A stretch of 64,000 nucleotides of DNA from Nitratiruptor tergarcus DSM 16512 (GTDB taxonomy: Bacteria > Campylobacterota > Campylobacteria > Campylobacterales > Nitratiruptoraceae): NCBI RefSeq assembly GCF_027946175.1, contig NZ_AP026671.1:1798001-1862000 (forward strand), read 5' to 3'. Positions 1-9,189 of the stretch are shown here, piece after piece (within the stretch, counting starts at the first letter, position 1; every line of letters begins with the position of its first letter). The notes under the pieces are model-generated. The model was not told the DNA's origin, did no database searches, and saw only the letters and a program-made list of their open reading frames with translations. A program made the position numbers and the translations under genes.

Positions 1-817
1 ATATAGGTACTAAAAATCCAAACCCAAAAGAGGAGAGCTTATGGGGCAGGCTTCTTTTGTGTTCAAAAAATGTTGCAATAAAAATACCGGCAATGAAAGC
101 ACCAAAGGCTACCTCAAGATGCAAGTAGAGCATGAGAGAGATAAAGAGAAAAAAGAGTGCCATTGAGAGACGAATATCTTGCTCTTCATTATCAATCTTT
201 GGCATAAGGGTAGTTTTGATTTCTGGATACCACCAAAAAAGAACCTGTAAAAGCTTAAAAGCTCCAAGCACCAAAAGAAGAAAAAGTGATAAAATAAAGA
301 TCTTTTTGTAAAACTCTGTACCAAAACCAAACTCAAGACCTGTGCTAATTATTGTGAGAATTGCAATGGAGACAACTTCTCCAAGACTTCCAATTGCAAT
401 TGAGAGATTGAGCCAAGTATAGTTTTTACCATACTCTTTGCGCAGAGCCGCTATCAATCCTACGGATATGAGAGGAAAAATAGCGATAAATATATTTTCA
501 AATCCAAGATTTTTTACCAATAAGAATGAGAGGAGATATAAAGCTCCAATGTATAAAAAGCCTTTTTTGAGTGTCTTTTTATCAATGGCAAGGATTTTTT
601 TGAGATCAACTTCAAGACCTGCTAAAAACATAAGATATAAAAATCCAAATTCTGCTACCAGCTCAAAGAGAGGTACATGGTGCAAAAATCCCCAAGTACC
701 AAAGAGGGTACCGAGGGCGATCTCTATGACAGATGTGGGAAGTTTAGTAAATTTTGCCAAAAATGGCGATGAAAAGATTATTAAAGAGATAGTGGTAATA
801 ATCGCTATTTCATTCAT
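1..817 (-). CDS. Kef-type (CPA2) monovalent cation:proton antiporter, C-terminally truncated by the window edge
   Basis: I read this frame by hand; it is open from ATG at 817 to the window edge, so about 272 codons of the N-terminal part are present. The protein is almost entirely hydrophobic helices and contains the segment FLYLMFLAGLEVDL, typical of the sodium/proton exchanger domain of CPA2 (KefB/RosB-like) antiporters, and later a VAFGAFIAGIFIA segment. The role would be exchange of K+ or Na+ for protons across the inner membrane. The start overlaps the bioB stop by 8 bases, so it is the last visible gene of the topA-phosphoesterase-bioB operon. Any C-terminal RCK/TrkA domain lies outside the window, so the cation and its regulation cannot be told. 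Confidence 0.8.
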   Translation of the reverse strand, partial: MNEIAIITTISLIIFSSPFLAKFTKLPTSVIEIALGTLFGTWGFLHHVPLFELVAEFGFLYLMFLAGLEVDLKKILAIDKKTLKKGFLYIGALYLLSFLLVKNLGFENIFIAIFPLISVGLIAALRKEYGKNYTWLNLSIAIGSLGEVVSIAILTIISTGLEFGFGTEFYKKIFILSLFLLLVLGAFKLLQVLFWWYPEIKTTLMPKIDNEEQDIRLSMALFFLFISLMLYLHLEVAFGAFIAGIFIATFFEHKRSLPHKLSSFGFGFLVPI

Positions 818-1649
818 GGCAACTTGTTGCTATTTCATATCCAAGATTTTGAAGTGTTAGAAGATCTCTATCTGGTTTTTCGCCTTTGGTAGTGAGATAG
901 TCTCCTATAACAATGGCGTTTGCCCCAGCTTCTAAAATTGCTGGCCATCTTTTGCCAAAAACAAGCTCTCTACCACCTGCAACCATAATCAATGCTTTGG
1001 GGAGTTTTTTTCGTGTTTGACGAATAAGAGCAAGTGCGGTGCTCGGATCTACAGTTTTTTGTTCGAGAGGTAAAGCTGGATTTGGATGAAAAAAATTAAG
1101 CGGTACACTCATCGGCTCAAGTGAGGCGATTTGCTCTATGAGCTCATCTTGCTGTGCTTTACTCTCTCCAAGACCAAAAATCCCTCCAGTGCACAGATTT
1201 AGTCCTGCTTCTTTTGCATTGAGACATGTTTGGTAGCGCTCTTCCCATGAATGAGTTGAGCAGATTTGCGGATAGAAGCTTTTTGCGCTTTCCAAATTGT
1301 GGTTGTAGTTATCGATTCCAGCATGTTTGAGCTCTTTTAACTGTTCTAGCGTTGCAGTACCATTGCAGCCAATAAGTGAAATATCTGGGACCTCTTTTTT
1401 TACTGCATATGCTGCTTTGGTGACAAAATCGAGAATTTTATCATCAATTCCGCGCCCAGCTGTTACTAAACAAAATCCAATTGCTTTAGCTGCTTTTGCT
1501 TTTTTTGCCTCTTGCACAATTGTCTCAATCGGTTTATATTTATAACGTGGAATATCTGCGTGATATTTGGTACTTTGGGTGCAAAACTTGCAATCTTCAG
1601 CGCATACTCCGCTGCTGATATTGCTAATAGCGCAGAGATAGACCTTCAT
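810..1649 (-). CDS. bioB: biotin synthase
   Basis: Radical SAM enzyme that inserts sulfur into dethiobiotin in the last step of biotin synthesis. The CX3CX2C cluster motif is at residues 16-23 (CAEDCKFC), and the N-terminus LCAISNISSG fits the short Campylobacterota BioB type (279 aa). The frame is open further upstream, to 1706. I chose ATG 1649 because a GAGGAG ribosome site precedes it and it makes an ATGA overlap with the phosphoesterase stop. Motifs such as YNHNLES and GGIFGLGE are present. Biotin from this enzyme would serve AccB, encoded about 7 kb away. Confidence 0.95.
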   Translation of the reverse strand: MKVYLCAISNISSGVCAEDCKFCTQSTKYHADIPRYKYKPIETIVQEAKKAKAAKAIGFCLVTAGRGIDDKILDFVTKAAYAVKKEVPDISLIGCNGTATLEQLKELKHAGIDNYNHNLESAKSFYPQICSTHSWEERYQTCLNAKEAGLNLCTGGIFGLGESKAQQDELIEQIASLEPMSVPLNFFHPNPALPLEQKTVDPSTALALIRQTRKKLPKALIMVAGGRELVFGKRWPAILEAGANAIVIGDYLTTKGEKPDRDLLTLQNLGYEIATSCHE

Positions 1650-2140
1650 ATACAGCTCCTCATTTCTTGCCATCTGTTTGTATCTACATCTTTGTATATA
1701 TAGCAAACCTCTTTTGTGGGTATCTCTAATAAAGTTCCTTCAATGCGGGGCTTTTTCCTTGCACATACCTCTCCAGGATTGAGGTAGAGAGCCTCTTTTT
1801 TTTCACAGCTAAACGTGTGAAGATGACCAAAAATAACAATATCGCTATCGGGCGAGAGATAGTAGGGCTGATGCATGAGTTTGAAGTTTGTATCACCAAT
1901 ACGAAAGTAGTAGGGAGGCTTTTGCAAAATGACTTGAGAAGAACTATTGTGCAGTCCTGTATCTGTGTTTCCATACACAGCAATGGTTTTTATAGGTAGG
2001 GTAGCAAGATAGTCTAAAACCTTTTGTCCAATGTCTCCTGCATGGATGAGGTAGGCTATATCGTGTTGTAAAAGTTTTGTGACTATCTCTTCTGTATTGG
2101 CAAGATGGTTGTGTGTATCAGATATGACACCTATTTGCAT
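1646..2140 (-). CDS. YfcE/MJ0936-type metallophosphoesterase
   Basis: A 164-aa calcineurin-like phosphoesterase of the short YfcE/MJ0936 family. The dimetal motifs are in order: GVISDTHNH at the N-terminus, HAGDIG, YGNTDT, and GHLHTF near the C-terminus. Members hydrolyse phosphodiesters with Mn2+; the physiological substrate is unknown. The gene sits 3 bases after topA and overlaps bioB by four bases (ATGA), so all three are translated from one message. I see no reason to link it to biotin metabolism beyond shared transcription. Confidence 0.85.
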   Translation of the reverse strand: MQIGVISDTHNHLANTEEIVTKLLQHDIAYLIHAGDIGQKVLDYLATLPIKTIAVYGNTDTGLHNSSSQVILQKPPYYFRIGDTNFKLMHQPYYLSPDSDIVIFGHLHTFSCEKKEALYLNPGEVCARKKPRIEGTLLEIPTKEVCYIYKDVDTNRWQEMRSCI

Positions 2141-2143
2141 GGA

Positions 2144-4342
2144 CTACTCTCTTGGCTCTTTGTGTTTACACTTAATGCATTCGTAAATATCTTTATTTCT
2201 ATAGGTTCTTTGCGCCATCATGTAGCCACACTCACTACACTTTTTATCTACAGGCTCAAATTTAGAAATAAAGGTGCATTTTGGATAGTTGGAGCATCCA
2301 TAAAATTTTCCTCTTTTACTAAACCGCTCTAAGATATCTCCGCCGCACTCAGGGCACTTTACATCGAGCTTTTTGGGCTCACTTTTAGCAAGAGGTTTTG
2401 TGTTTTTACACTCTGGATAAGCGCTACAAGCAAGAAACTCTCCCCTTGGCCCTCGCTTAACAACCATAGGGCTGCCGCATTTTTCACACTTTTCATCACT
2501 TACTTGCTCTTGGGTTTTTTGTGTTTCAATCTGCTCAGTATATTTGCACTTTGGAAAGGCACTACAGGCAATAAACTCACCATACCTGCCTTTTCTTTTG
2601 ACAAGCTCTGCGCCGCACTCTGGGCAGCTTCTGCCAATAGGCTCTGCGATTTTTTGGCTTTTTATCTCTTTTTTGCCCTTTTCTATGAGACTGATAAAAG
2701 GATCATAAAACTCTTTGAGTACCTTTTGCCAATCTTTTTTTGCATTGGCTATCTCATCGAGCTCCTCTTCCATTTTGGCTGTAAATGAGCTATCGACAAT
2801 TTCAGGAAAGTGCTTTTCTAATACCTCAATAACGGTAAATGCGGTATCTGTGGGTACGAGCTGCTTTTTTTGCAGCTGCACATAGTCTCTTGCTTGCAAG
2901 AGAGCTATTGTTGGTGCGTAGGTTGATGGTCTGCCAATGCCTAGCTGCTCTAATGTTTTAATGAGGCTAGCTTCAGAGTAGCGGCTAGGAGGCTCGGTGA
3001 AGTGTTGCTGTGCCTCAATTTTTGTGAGTTCTACTTTTTCATTCTCTTTGAGTTCAGGAAGGATTTTATCTTTATCTTGGTTGCCAAGTACCTTATAAAA
3101 TCCATCGAAAAGCAGTCTTCTGCCAGAGGCTTTAAATGTGGTGCTAGGGCTTTTGAAGTAGAGGGTTTGGGTCTCAAAAATTGCATCTTCCATCTGTGAA
3201 GCCAAGAAACGGTTATAGATGAGTGTATAGAGTTTGAGCTCATCAGCACTGAGGTACTCCTTTGCAACTTGTGGGGTAAAATCAAGCATTGTAGGACGTA
3301 TTGCTTCATGAGCCTCTTGGGCACCTTTTGCTTTGCTTGCATAGACTTTAGGGGTTTTTGGAAGATACTCTTGGCCAAACTTTTGTGCGATAAGCTCGCG
3401 TGCAGCCTCTTGCGCCTCTTTGGCGATATTGAGACTATCGGTACGCATATACGTAATTACTCCCGTTACTCCATGAGGAGTTTGGACGCCTTCATAGAGT
3501 TTTTGTGCGATCATCATCGTCTTTTTTGGACTAAATCCTAGTTGGCTTGAGGCAGCTTGCTGGAGTGTTGATGTCATAAAAGGTGCTGGAGATTTTGTTA
3601 TGCGCTTTTTCTTCTCAATCTTTGCAATGACAAACTCTTCGTTTTGAGCCTTTTGGACAATTTCTTGGGCTTGCTCTTTTGTTTTGATATCGAGTTTATC
3701 TAGTTTTTTCCCCAGATATTCATATATAGTTGCTGGTATTGTCTTGTTAAAAACAGCCTCTATACTCCAATACTCTTGCGGTTGAAAAGCTTTAATTTCT
3801 CGCTCGCGATCGACTACCAGTTTGAGTGCAGCACTTTGTACCCTCCCGGCACTAAGACCTCGCTGAATTTTGGAAGCAAGAAGGGGGCTGAGCTTATATC
3901 CCACGATTCTATCAAGAAGGCGTCTTGCTTGTTGGGCATTGACGCGGTTCATATCGATTGTGCGAGGATTTTCAAGCGCTTTTTTAATGGCGTTTTTTGT
4001 TATCTCGTGAAAGACTATGCGGGGAAGCTCTTCAGGATTTTTCCCAATAGCGTGCGCAATGTGGTATCCGATCGCTTCACCCTCTCTATCTTCATCTGTT
4101 GCTATGTAGACAGTTTGCGCTTTTTTTGCAAGCTCTTTGAGTTTTTTCGTAATCTCGCTATGATCTTTATCTACACGGTATTGGGGAATAAACTTATCCT
4201 CTTCAATCTTTATTCCGAAACTACTTTTTGGAAGATCCCTAATATGTCCTTTCGAAGCGATTACCTCATACTCTTTACCAAGAAAATTTTTAATAGTTCT
4301 CGCTTTTGCCGGAGATTCAACGATTATTAGATTCTTACCCAT
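2144..4342 (-). CDS. topA: DNA topoisomerase I
   Basis: Type IA topoisomerase, 732 aa, relaxing negative supercoils. The TOPRIM domain starts at the N-terminus (LIIVESPAKARTI) and carries the acidic triad DEDREG at 83-88. The catalytic tyrosine is Y298 in GVITYMRTDS. After about residue 570 there are four C-terminal zinc-ribbon units with paired CxxC motifs: CPECG, CEKCG, CPECG and CSECG. The fourth is shorter and ends the protein. A GGTGA ribosome site precedes ATG 4342. It heads the minus-strand operon with the phosphoesterase, bioB and the antiporter. Confidence 0.97.
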   Translation of the reverse strand: MGKNLIIVESPAKARTIKNFLGKEYEVIASKGHIRDLPKSSFGIKIEEDKFIPQYRVDKDHSEITKKLKELAKKAQTVYIATDEDREGEAIGYHIAHAIGKNPEELPRIVFHEITKNAIKKALENPRTIDMNRVNAQQARRLLDRIVGYKLSPLLASKIQRGLSAGRVQSAALKLVVDREREIKAFQPQEYWSIEAVFNKTIPATIYEYLGKKLDKLDIKTKEQAQEIVQKAQNEEFVIAKIEKKKRITKSPAPFMTSTLQQAASSQLGFSPKKTMMIAQKLYEGVQTPHGVTGVITYMRTDSLNIAKEAQEAARELIAQKFGQEYLPKTPKVYASKAKGAQEAHEAIRPTMLDFTPQVAKEYLSADELKLYTLIYNRFLASQMEDAIFETQTLYFKSPSTTFKASGRRLLFDGFYKVLGNQDKDKILPELKENEKVELTKIEAQQHFTEPPSRYSEASLIKTLEQLGIGRPSTYAPTIALLQARDYVQLQKKQLVPTDTAFTVIEVLEKHFPEIVDSSFTAKMEEELDEIANAKKDWQKVLKEFYDPFISLIEKGKKEIKSQKIAEPIGRSCPECGAELVKRKGRYGEFIACSAFPKCKYTEQIETQKTQEQVSDEKCEKCGSPMVVKRGPRGEFLACSAYPECKNTKPLAKSEPKKLDVKCPECGGDILERFSKRGKFYGCSNYPKCTFISKFEPVDKKCSECGYMMAQRTYRNKDIYECIKCKHKEPRE

Positions 4343-4415
4343 TCTTCACCTATAGAGTTTTTTGTGCTATTCTAACATAAAAGTTTCCCCCTTTTTAATT
4401 CATGGAGTTTGTGAT

Positions 4416-5210
4416 ATGCAATTGTATGTTTCCAATATTCAGATTTTATATATGGCTATTTTACACGCTTTGGGGCGTAAAGAGGTGCGTCTCAATCCTA
4501 TTTCTCCTACTTTTTTTGCAAATGTAGCAAAAATGTTGGGAATAGATATTATCTATACTGATGGAAAACTCGATTTTAGTAGTGATGCAGATATCGTACA
4601 TAATTTCTATGAGAGTTTTACGCCGCAAGCTCTCGTTGTGTTTCAAAACCATGGAGAAAATATAGGGAGTGCGAAAGTTTTTGTGAAAAAAAATGGTCCT
4701 TGTGTTGTGGCAGAATTTTTTGACGAAGAGCTTTATGTAAAATGTAAGCTTTTTTTAGAAGGGGGCATTAAAAGAGGGAGACTATGGAATTATGATGTTA
4801 TTGCTCTTGGTATCAAAGAGCATGCTCAGCCATGCAAGATAGAAGAGCTTGAAGGGAAGATCCAAAAGTCTAATGAAACGCTAGCGTACCTTCACAAAAG
4901 TTTTGCTGGTAATCCCTACTTTGATATGGTGCCAATGGGTAGTAAAACACTCAAAGAGGAGTTTCCTATTCTTCTCAAACCCTCTTTATATTGTCCCAAA
5001 GAGGATATTTATCAGGAGTTGCAAGAAAGAGGAGTAGAAGTAAAGGTGCGCTTTAAACCTCTCTATCGCCTTACTCTTTTCAAAAGCGAGCCACTTGCAG
5101 TAAGTGAAGAGATTTATAAAGCATTGCTTACTTTACCTTTGCGTACAAATATAGCAAAACCTTTAATGGAGGTACTGGAGAAATATCGTTATAGAGGGTG
5201 CAGTTTTTAG
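4416..5210 (+). CDS. DegT/DnrJ/EryC1-like protein, probably without aminotransferase activity
   Basis: A 264-aa protein; GGAG at 4404 supports ATG 4416 over the longer frame from 4362. The C-terminal third resembles DegT/DnrJ/EryC1/StrS sugar aminotransferases: a FPILLKPSLY segment, then ELQERGVEVKVRFKPLYRL, then SEEIYKALLTLPLRTN, matching the family's substrate-loop and terminal-helix pattern. The N-terminal two thirds are much shorter than in the family (about 360-400 aa), and I cannot find the lysine that binds PLP or the usual SFHxxK context. A fold-retaining, non-catalytic paralog is therefore likely. It is followed 10 bases later by corA. The function is unknown. Confidence 0.55.
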   Translation: MQLYVSNIQILYMAILHALGRKEVRLNPISPTFFANVAKMLGIDIIYTDGKLDFSSDADIVHNFYESFTPQALVVFQNHGENIGSAKVFVKKNGPCVVAEFFDEELYVKCKLFLEGGIKRGRLWNYDVIALGIKEHAQPCKIEELEGKIQKSNETLAYLHKSFAGNPYFDMVPMGSKTLKEEFPILLKPSLYCPKEDIYQELQERGVEVKVRFKPLYRLTLFKSEPLAVSEEIYKALLTLPLRTNIAKPLMEVLEKYRYRGCSF

Positions 5211-5219
5211 GAGTATATA

Positions 5220-6155
5220 ATGTATATTGTAAGTGATGAGATTCAAAAAAGTGAAGAGATAGAGATTCACGAAGATGTTAAAGAGATTATTTTTAGCTCT
5301 CCATATAAAGAGGAGATTATAGCTTGGCTTTTAAAGCATGGCTTTCATGAAAGTTTTATAGAAGATATTCAAAACGAAGAGCAAAGTATTGTATATGAAG
5401 AGAGTGAAAGTTTTAAATTGCTGGTTTTTAAATATTTCAAACGCAGCAGCGAGCACCCTTTATACTTTATTGATACAAATATCATCATGATAATTACTGA
5501 AAAGAAACTCTTTTTCCTCTGTGAAGAAAAAGATGTTATACAGCGTATTGTTGCACGTTTTCGTAGACGCTATAAAAAAGGAGACTCTATTCCTTATGTA
5601 ACGTATACGCTTATAGATATTTTAATAGATGCAACGATGGGTATGGTGGATCTTGTGGATGACAAATTAGAAATTATCGAAGATACGATTTTTGCTGAGG
5701 AGTTTGATGAAGAGGAGACCCAAAAGAGTCTCTACTTTGCTAGGCGCTCACTCAATAGAATTTCAAAAGTGAGTGTGCAAGAAAATGATGTGATAAATAA
5801 ACTCTATAATCACTACCCCTCAACAGTACGTAAAAAACTCAAATTTGAATTTATTGACCTCAAAGAGCACCTCTCGTTTTTGATTAATGAGTCAAAAGCA
5901 TATTTAGAGCGTACAGGATATTTGCAAAATCTCATTATGGGATATATGTCTAATCGGATGAATCAGACGATGCAGCGTCTTACAGGTATTACTCTTATAT
6001 TTTTACCTCTTAGTTTCATTGTAGGCAATTATGGTATGAATTTTAAGTATATGCCAGAGTTGGAGTGGAAGTATGGCTATTTTGCTGTGTGGATACTCAA
6101 TATTATTATTGCTCTAGGTCTCTATCTTTGGTTGAGGAAAAAGCGATGGATCTAG
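5220..6155 (+). CDS. corA: CorA-family magnesium/divalent cation transporter
   Basis: A 311-aa protein with an acidic cytoplasmic N-terminal domain and two C-terminal membrane helices. The signature GMN is in YGMNFKYMPE between the helices, and a basic tail (LWLRKKRWI) ends the protein, as in CorA. It would form a pentameric Mg2+ (or Co2+/Ni2+) channel in the inner membrane. A TAGGAG ribosome site lies before ATG 5220. The stop is overlapped by the next small gene. No Mg-responsive leader is apparent, because it follows the DegT-like gene directly. Confidence 0.9.
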   Translation: MYIVSDEIQKSEEIEIHEDVKEIIFSSPYKEEIIAWLLKHGFHESFIEDIQNEEQSIVYEESESFKLLVFKYFKRSSEHPLYFIDTNIIMIITEKKLFFLCEEKDVIQRIVARFRRRYKKGDSIPYVTYTLIDILIDATMGMVDLVDDKLEIIEDTIFAEEFDEEETQKSLYFARRSLNRISKVSVQENDVINKLYNHYPSTVRKKLKFEFIDLKEHLSFLINESKAYLERTGYLQNLIMGYMSNRMNQTMQRLTGITLIFLPLSFIVGNYGMNFKYMPELEWKYGYFAVWILNIIIALGLYLWLRKKRWI

Positions 6156-6367
6156 CAAAGATTAATGCATTGCATCAAAAATGTAAAGAGCGAGGCTGCG
6201 ATCTCTACAGTTTTTTAGAAGAGGAGTTTCCAGATATTGCTATTGAAGATCGCCTCAAAATCATGGCTACAATTCTCAATGATTATCTCGAAGAGTATAC
6301 CTATAATCAAACAGACAAAATCAAAAGAGAAGATTACTCTATTACGAAGTTTTTCCCTAAACGCTAA
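6146..6367 (+). CDS. small conserved-looking hypothetical protein
   Basis: A 73-aa soluble, acidic, helix-rich protein that I do not recognise. ATG 6146 was chosen because a GAGG site precedes it at 6134 and it overlaps the corA stop by 10 bases; the longer frame from 6065 would lie inside corA. Its own stop shares a base with the asnB start (TAATG), so it is translationally coupled between corA and asnB. It has no signal peptide or membrane segment. It has two cysteines near the N-terminus (KCKERGC), too close together to be a common metal motif. Confidence 0.65.
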   Translation: MDLAKINALHQKCKERGCDLYSFLEEEFPDIAIEDRLKIMATILNDYLEEYTYNQTDKIKREDYSITKFFPKR

Positions 6368-8079
6368 TGTGTGCAATTTTTGGTGTTATTGGAAAAATAG
6401 ATAGAGAAAAAGCACTCAACGCTTTTTCTTTACTCTCTCACAGGGGCGAAGATGAGAGTGGAGTGTATGAAAGAGAGGGCGTTTTCTTAGCTCATCACAG
6501 GCTCTATATCCTCAATAAAGATGCAAAACAGCCATTTGTGCAAAATAGCAAAGTACTTCTTTTTAATGGAGAGATTTACAACTATGAAGATTTCCATACA
6601 AGTGAAGCAGCAGCGATTTTAGAAGTTGCCCCCGATTTTTCAAAGCTTGATGGTATGTTTGCGTTAGCACTTCTTGATAAAGAAAAACTCTATCTTGCTC
6701 GGGATCTTTTTGGGAAAAAACCTCTTTATTATGCTTTTTGGCAAGATAGTTTCATTTTTGCTTCCGAAATCAAAGCTATTCTTGCTTATACAAATGAGCA
6801 AAAGATTAATGCAAGGGCACTGAGCAGTTATCTCTCTTTTGGAGCAGTTGTTGGGAGAGAGACCTTCTATGAGGGAATTTATAAGTTAGATGGTGGGGAG
6901 ATTTTAGAACTTGATATAAAGAGGCTTTATTATGCGTGTAAGAGATTTACGACGCTACTACAAAAAAGATCTGGGGATCTCAAGAGGCTATTAGTTGCAG
7001 CAGTGAAGAAGCGTTTGCAAGGAGATTTTCCTGCTGTTGCACTTTTGAGTGGTGGCGTTGATAGCTCATTTGTCAGTGCAATAGCCAAGAGGCTGCAAGG
7101 CTCATTAGCGACGTATAGTATCGGCTATGAAGAGGGAAGATATAGTGAGCTGCCCTACGCACAGGAAGTAGCACAATATATCGGCAGTGATCATCATGAG
7201 ATAATATTTACAAAAGATGATTTTTTTGCAACACTTGAGAGAGCGAGCATTTTTTTTGATGAGCCTATTGGTGATAGTGCTTCATTGCCACTTTTTTATT
7301 TGATGGAGCGTATCAAAAAGGATGGCGCAAAAGTGGTGCTTAGTGGGGAAGGGGGTGATGAGATCTTTTTGGGCTATAGGCAATATTTTGAGTTTTTCGA
7401 TCTCTACAAAGCCAGAGATCTCAAATATAAAAACTGGCTCAAAAACTACTTTCGATCCAATTTTAGCCCCAATAAGGAGTGGGAGTGGTATAAGCGAGTA
7501 TTTAGTGATGAGGTAATTTTTCGATCAAGCTGTGAAGTCTTTACCGATTTGCAAAAAAATCTTTTCCTGCGTCAAAATGTAAAAGATAATGAGTCTTTGC
7601 AGGTTCTCCAACCCTATCTAGAGGAGTGGGAAAGAAGCGGATGGAAAGATGGGGCAGCTTTTTTTACTTATATTGATATTAAGGTGCGTTTGCAGTCTTT
7701 GTATCTTGCAAAACTTGATACCACCTCTATGGCATATACTATTGAAGCAAGAACACCACTTTTAGATAGCAGTGTACTCTATAGCGCATTTGCTGATCCT
7801 CAGCGCTCCAAAGCACCAAAATATCTTCTCAAAAAGATTGCATCAAAGTATATTCCTCAATCAATAATTGAGAGAAAAAAGAGAGGATTTTCCTATCCAG
7901 CGCTAGAGTGGCTCCAAAGTAGTGGGAGCGATCAAAAATTAAGAGAGGCTAATAAGAGATTTCATCTGTTTAAGCAAGAACAGTTGGAGTTTCTCATCGA
8001 AAATGCAAAAAGAAACAGATTTACACGCCATTATTGGCTAGTTTACGCTCTTTTGGACTGGATGGAGAGAAAGTTTTAA
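6367..8079 (+). CDS. asnB: asparagine synthase (glutamine-hydrolysing)
   Basis: A 570-aa two-domain enzyme making asparagine from aspartate, glutamine and ATP. The N-terminal nucleophile amidotransferase domain starts MCAIFGVIG, with Cys2 exposed after Met removal, and contains LSHRGED and LFNGEIYN. The synthetase domain has the ATP pyrophosphatase P-loop LLSGGVDSS and LSGEGGDEIF. The length is typical. It is coupled to the previous gene by a TAATG overlap and abuts dcd tail to tail with no spacer. Some AsnB homologues amidate other substrates in surface-polysaccharide clusters, but no such cluster is seen here. Confidence 0.9.
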   Translation: MCAIFGVIGKIDREKALNAFSLLSHRGEDESGVYEREGVFLAHHRLYILNKDAKQPFVQNSKVLLFNGEIYNYEDFHTSEAAAILEVAPDFSKLDGMFALALLDKEKLYLARDLFGKKPLYYAFWQDSFIFASEIKAILAYTNEQKINARALSSYLSFGAVVGRETFYEGIYKLDGGEILELDIKRLYYACKRFTTLLQKRSGDLKRLLVAAVKKRLQGDFPAVALLSGGVDSSFVSAIAKRLQGSLATYSIGYEEGRYSELPYAQEVAQYIGSDHHEIIFTKDDFFATLERASIFFDEPIGDSASLPLFYLMERIKKDGAKVVLSGEGGDEIFLGYRQYFEFFDLYKARDLKYKNWLKNYFRSNFSPNKEWEWYKRVFSDEVIFRSSCEVFTDLQKNLFLRQNVKDNESLQVLQPYLEEWERSGWKDGAAFFTYIDIKVRLQSLYLAKLDTTSMAYTIEARTPLLDSSVLYSAFADPQRSKAPKYLLKKIASKYIPQSIIERKKRGFSYPALEWLQSSGSDQKLREANKRFHLFKQEQLEFLIENAKRNRFTRHYWLVYALLDWMERKF

Positions 8080-8637
8080 TTAGAGAATTTTTGGAAGAGT
8101 GATACCTCTTTGTTTTTGATATTTACCCTTTTTGTCTTTATAGCTTACCATACAATCTTCATCTCCTTCAAAAAAGAGTACCTGCGCAATCCCTTCATTA
8201 GCATAGATCTTTGCTGGAAGAGGTGTAGTATTAGAGATCTCTATTGTTATATGCCCTTCAAACTCTGGCTCAAAAGGGGTGACATTGACAATAATACCAC
8301 ATCGTGCGTAAGTACTTTTACCCAGACAGATGGCAAGTACATTGCGGGGTATGCGAAAATACTCTACAGTGCGTGCAAGAGCAAAGGAGTTTGGTGGTAC
8401 AATGCATACATCTCCTTTGAAATCGACCACATTGCGCTCATCAAACTGCTTAGGATCTACTACTTCTGCATTGACATTGGTAAAAATTTTAAACTCATCG
8501 CTCACACGAATATCGTATCCATAGCTGCTTAGCCCGTAACTTACTACCCCTTTGCCTACTTGCTCTTCACAAAAAGGTTCAATCATTTTCTCTTTTATAG
8601 CTTTTTCTCTTATCCAGCAATCAGCTTTTAAGCCCAT
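8080..8637 (-). CDS. dcd: dCTP deaminase
   Basis: A 185-aa trimeric deaminase converting dCTP to dUTP for thymidylate synthesis. Family motifs are visible: [13 protein letters not shown] near the N-terminus, [19 protein letters not shown] in the middle (with the catalytic glutamate), and [14 protein letters not shown] near the C-terminus. The length matches monofunctional Dcd. An AAAGG site precedes ATG 8637. It converges with asnB with no spacer, and its promoter region is shared back to back with accB. Confidence 0.95.
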   Translation of the reverse strand: MGLKADCWIREKAIKEKMIEPFCEEQVGKGVVSYGLSSYGYDIRVSDEFKIFTNVNAEVVDPKQFDERNVVDFKGDVCIVPPNSFALARTVEYFRIPRNVLAICLGKSTYARCGIIVNVTPFEPEFEGHITIEISNTTPLPAKIYANEGIAQVLFFEGDEDCMVSYKDKKGKYQKQRGITLPKIL

Positions 8638-8724
8638 GCAAAACCTTTATGAAAATAAAAAAATATTTACGAAATTTATGATATTATAGCAAATAATTAC
8701 AATCCCAAAAAAAGGTTACTCCAG

Positions 8725-9189
8725 ATGGATTTTAAAGAGATAAAAGAGCTTATAAAGATTTTTGATAAAAGTGGTTTAAGTAGATTTAAACTTAAAAAAG
8801 CAGATTTTGAAATATCTTTGCAAAAAGGATTTGAAGGAGCTTCAATGCAGAGTGCTCCAGCTCCTGCATCGCAGCCAGCACCTTCGCAGCAGCCAATACC
8901 TACAACTACAGAAGAGAAGAGTGCAGATCTTGAAGCTGCCAAGAAAAAGGGTGAATATATTACCTCTCCTATGGTAGGAACTTTCTATCGTGCTCCAAGT
9001 CCTGATAGTCCCCCTTTTGTCAAAGTTGGTGATACGGTAACGAAAGGACAGACAATAGGTATTATTGAAGCGATGAAGATATTCAATGAGATAGAGGCTG
9101 AGTTTGATTGTAAAATTTTAGAAATCTTAGTAGAAGATGGGCAGCCTGTTGAGTATGATATGCCCCTGTTTTTGGTAGAAAGGCTCTAA
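8725..9189 (+). CDS. accB: acetyl-CoA carboxylase biotin carboxyl carrier protein
   Basis: A 154-aa carrier of the biotin arm in acetyl-CoA carboxylase. The N-terminal helical dimer region is followed by an Ala/Pro/Gln-rich flexible linker (about residues 44-62) and the biotinyl domain, with the biotinylated lysine K118 in EAMKIF. It is directly followed by accC with no gap, forming the usual accBC operon. The 87-bp divergent region with dcd has an AT-rich stretch containing a TATTATA-like -10 near 8680. Confidence 0.95.
   Translation: MDFKEIKELIKIFDKSGLSRFKLKKADFEISLQKGFEGASMQSAPAPASQPAPSQQPIPTTTEEKSADLEAAKKKGEYITSPMVGTFYRAPSPDSPPFVKVGDTVTKGQTIGIIEAMKIFNEIEAEFDCKILEILVEDGQPVEYDMPLFLVERL

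Noticed and set aside
1-336. 75-aa frame at 109-336 (minus) as a gene
   Set aside because: It lies inside the Kef-type antiporter frame, which is open through the whole region and has family motifs.
438-860. 140-aa plus-strand frame
   Set aside because: It is antisense to the antiporter and the bioB end, with no ribosome site and no recognisable domain.
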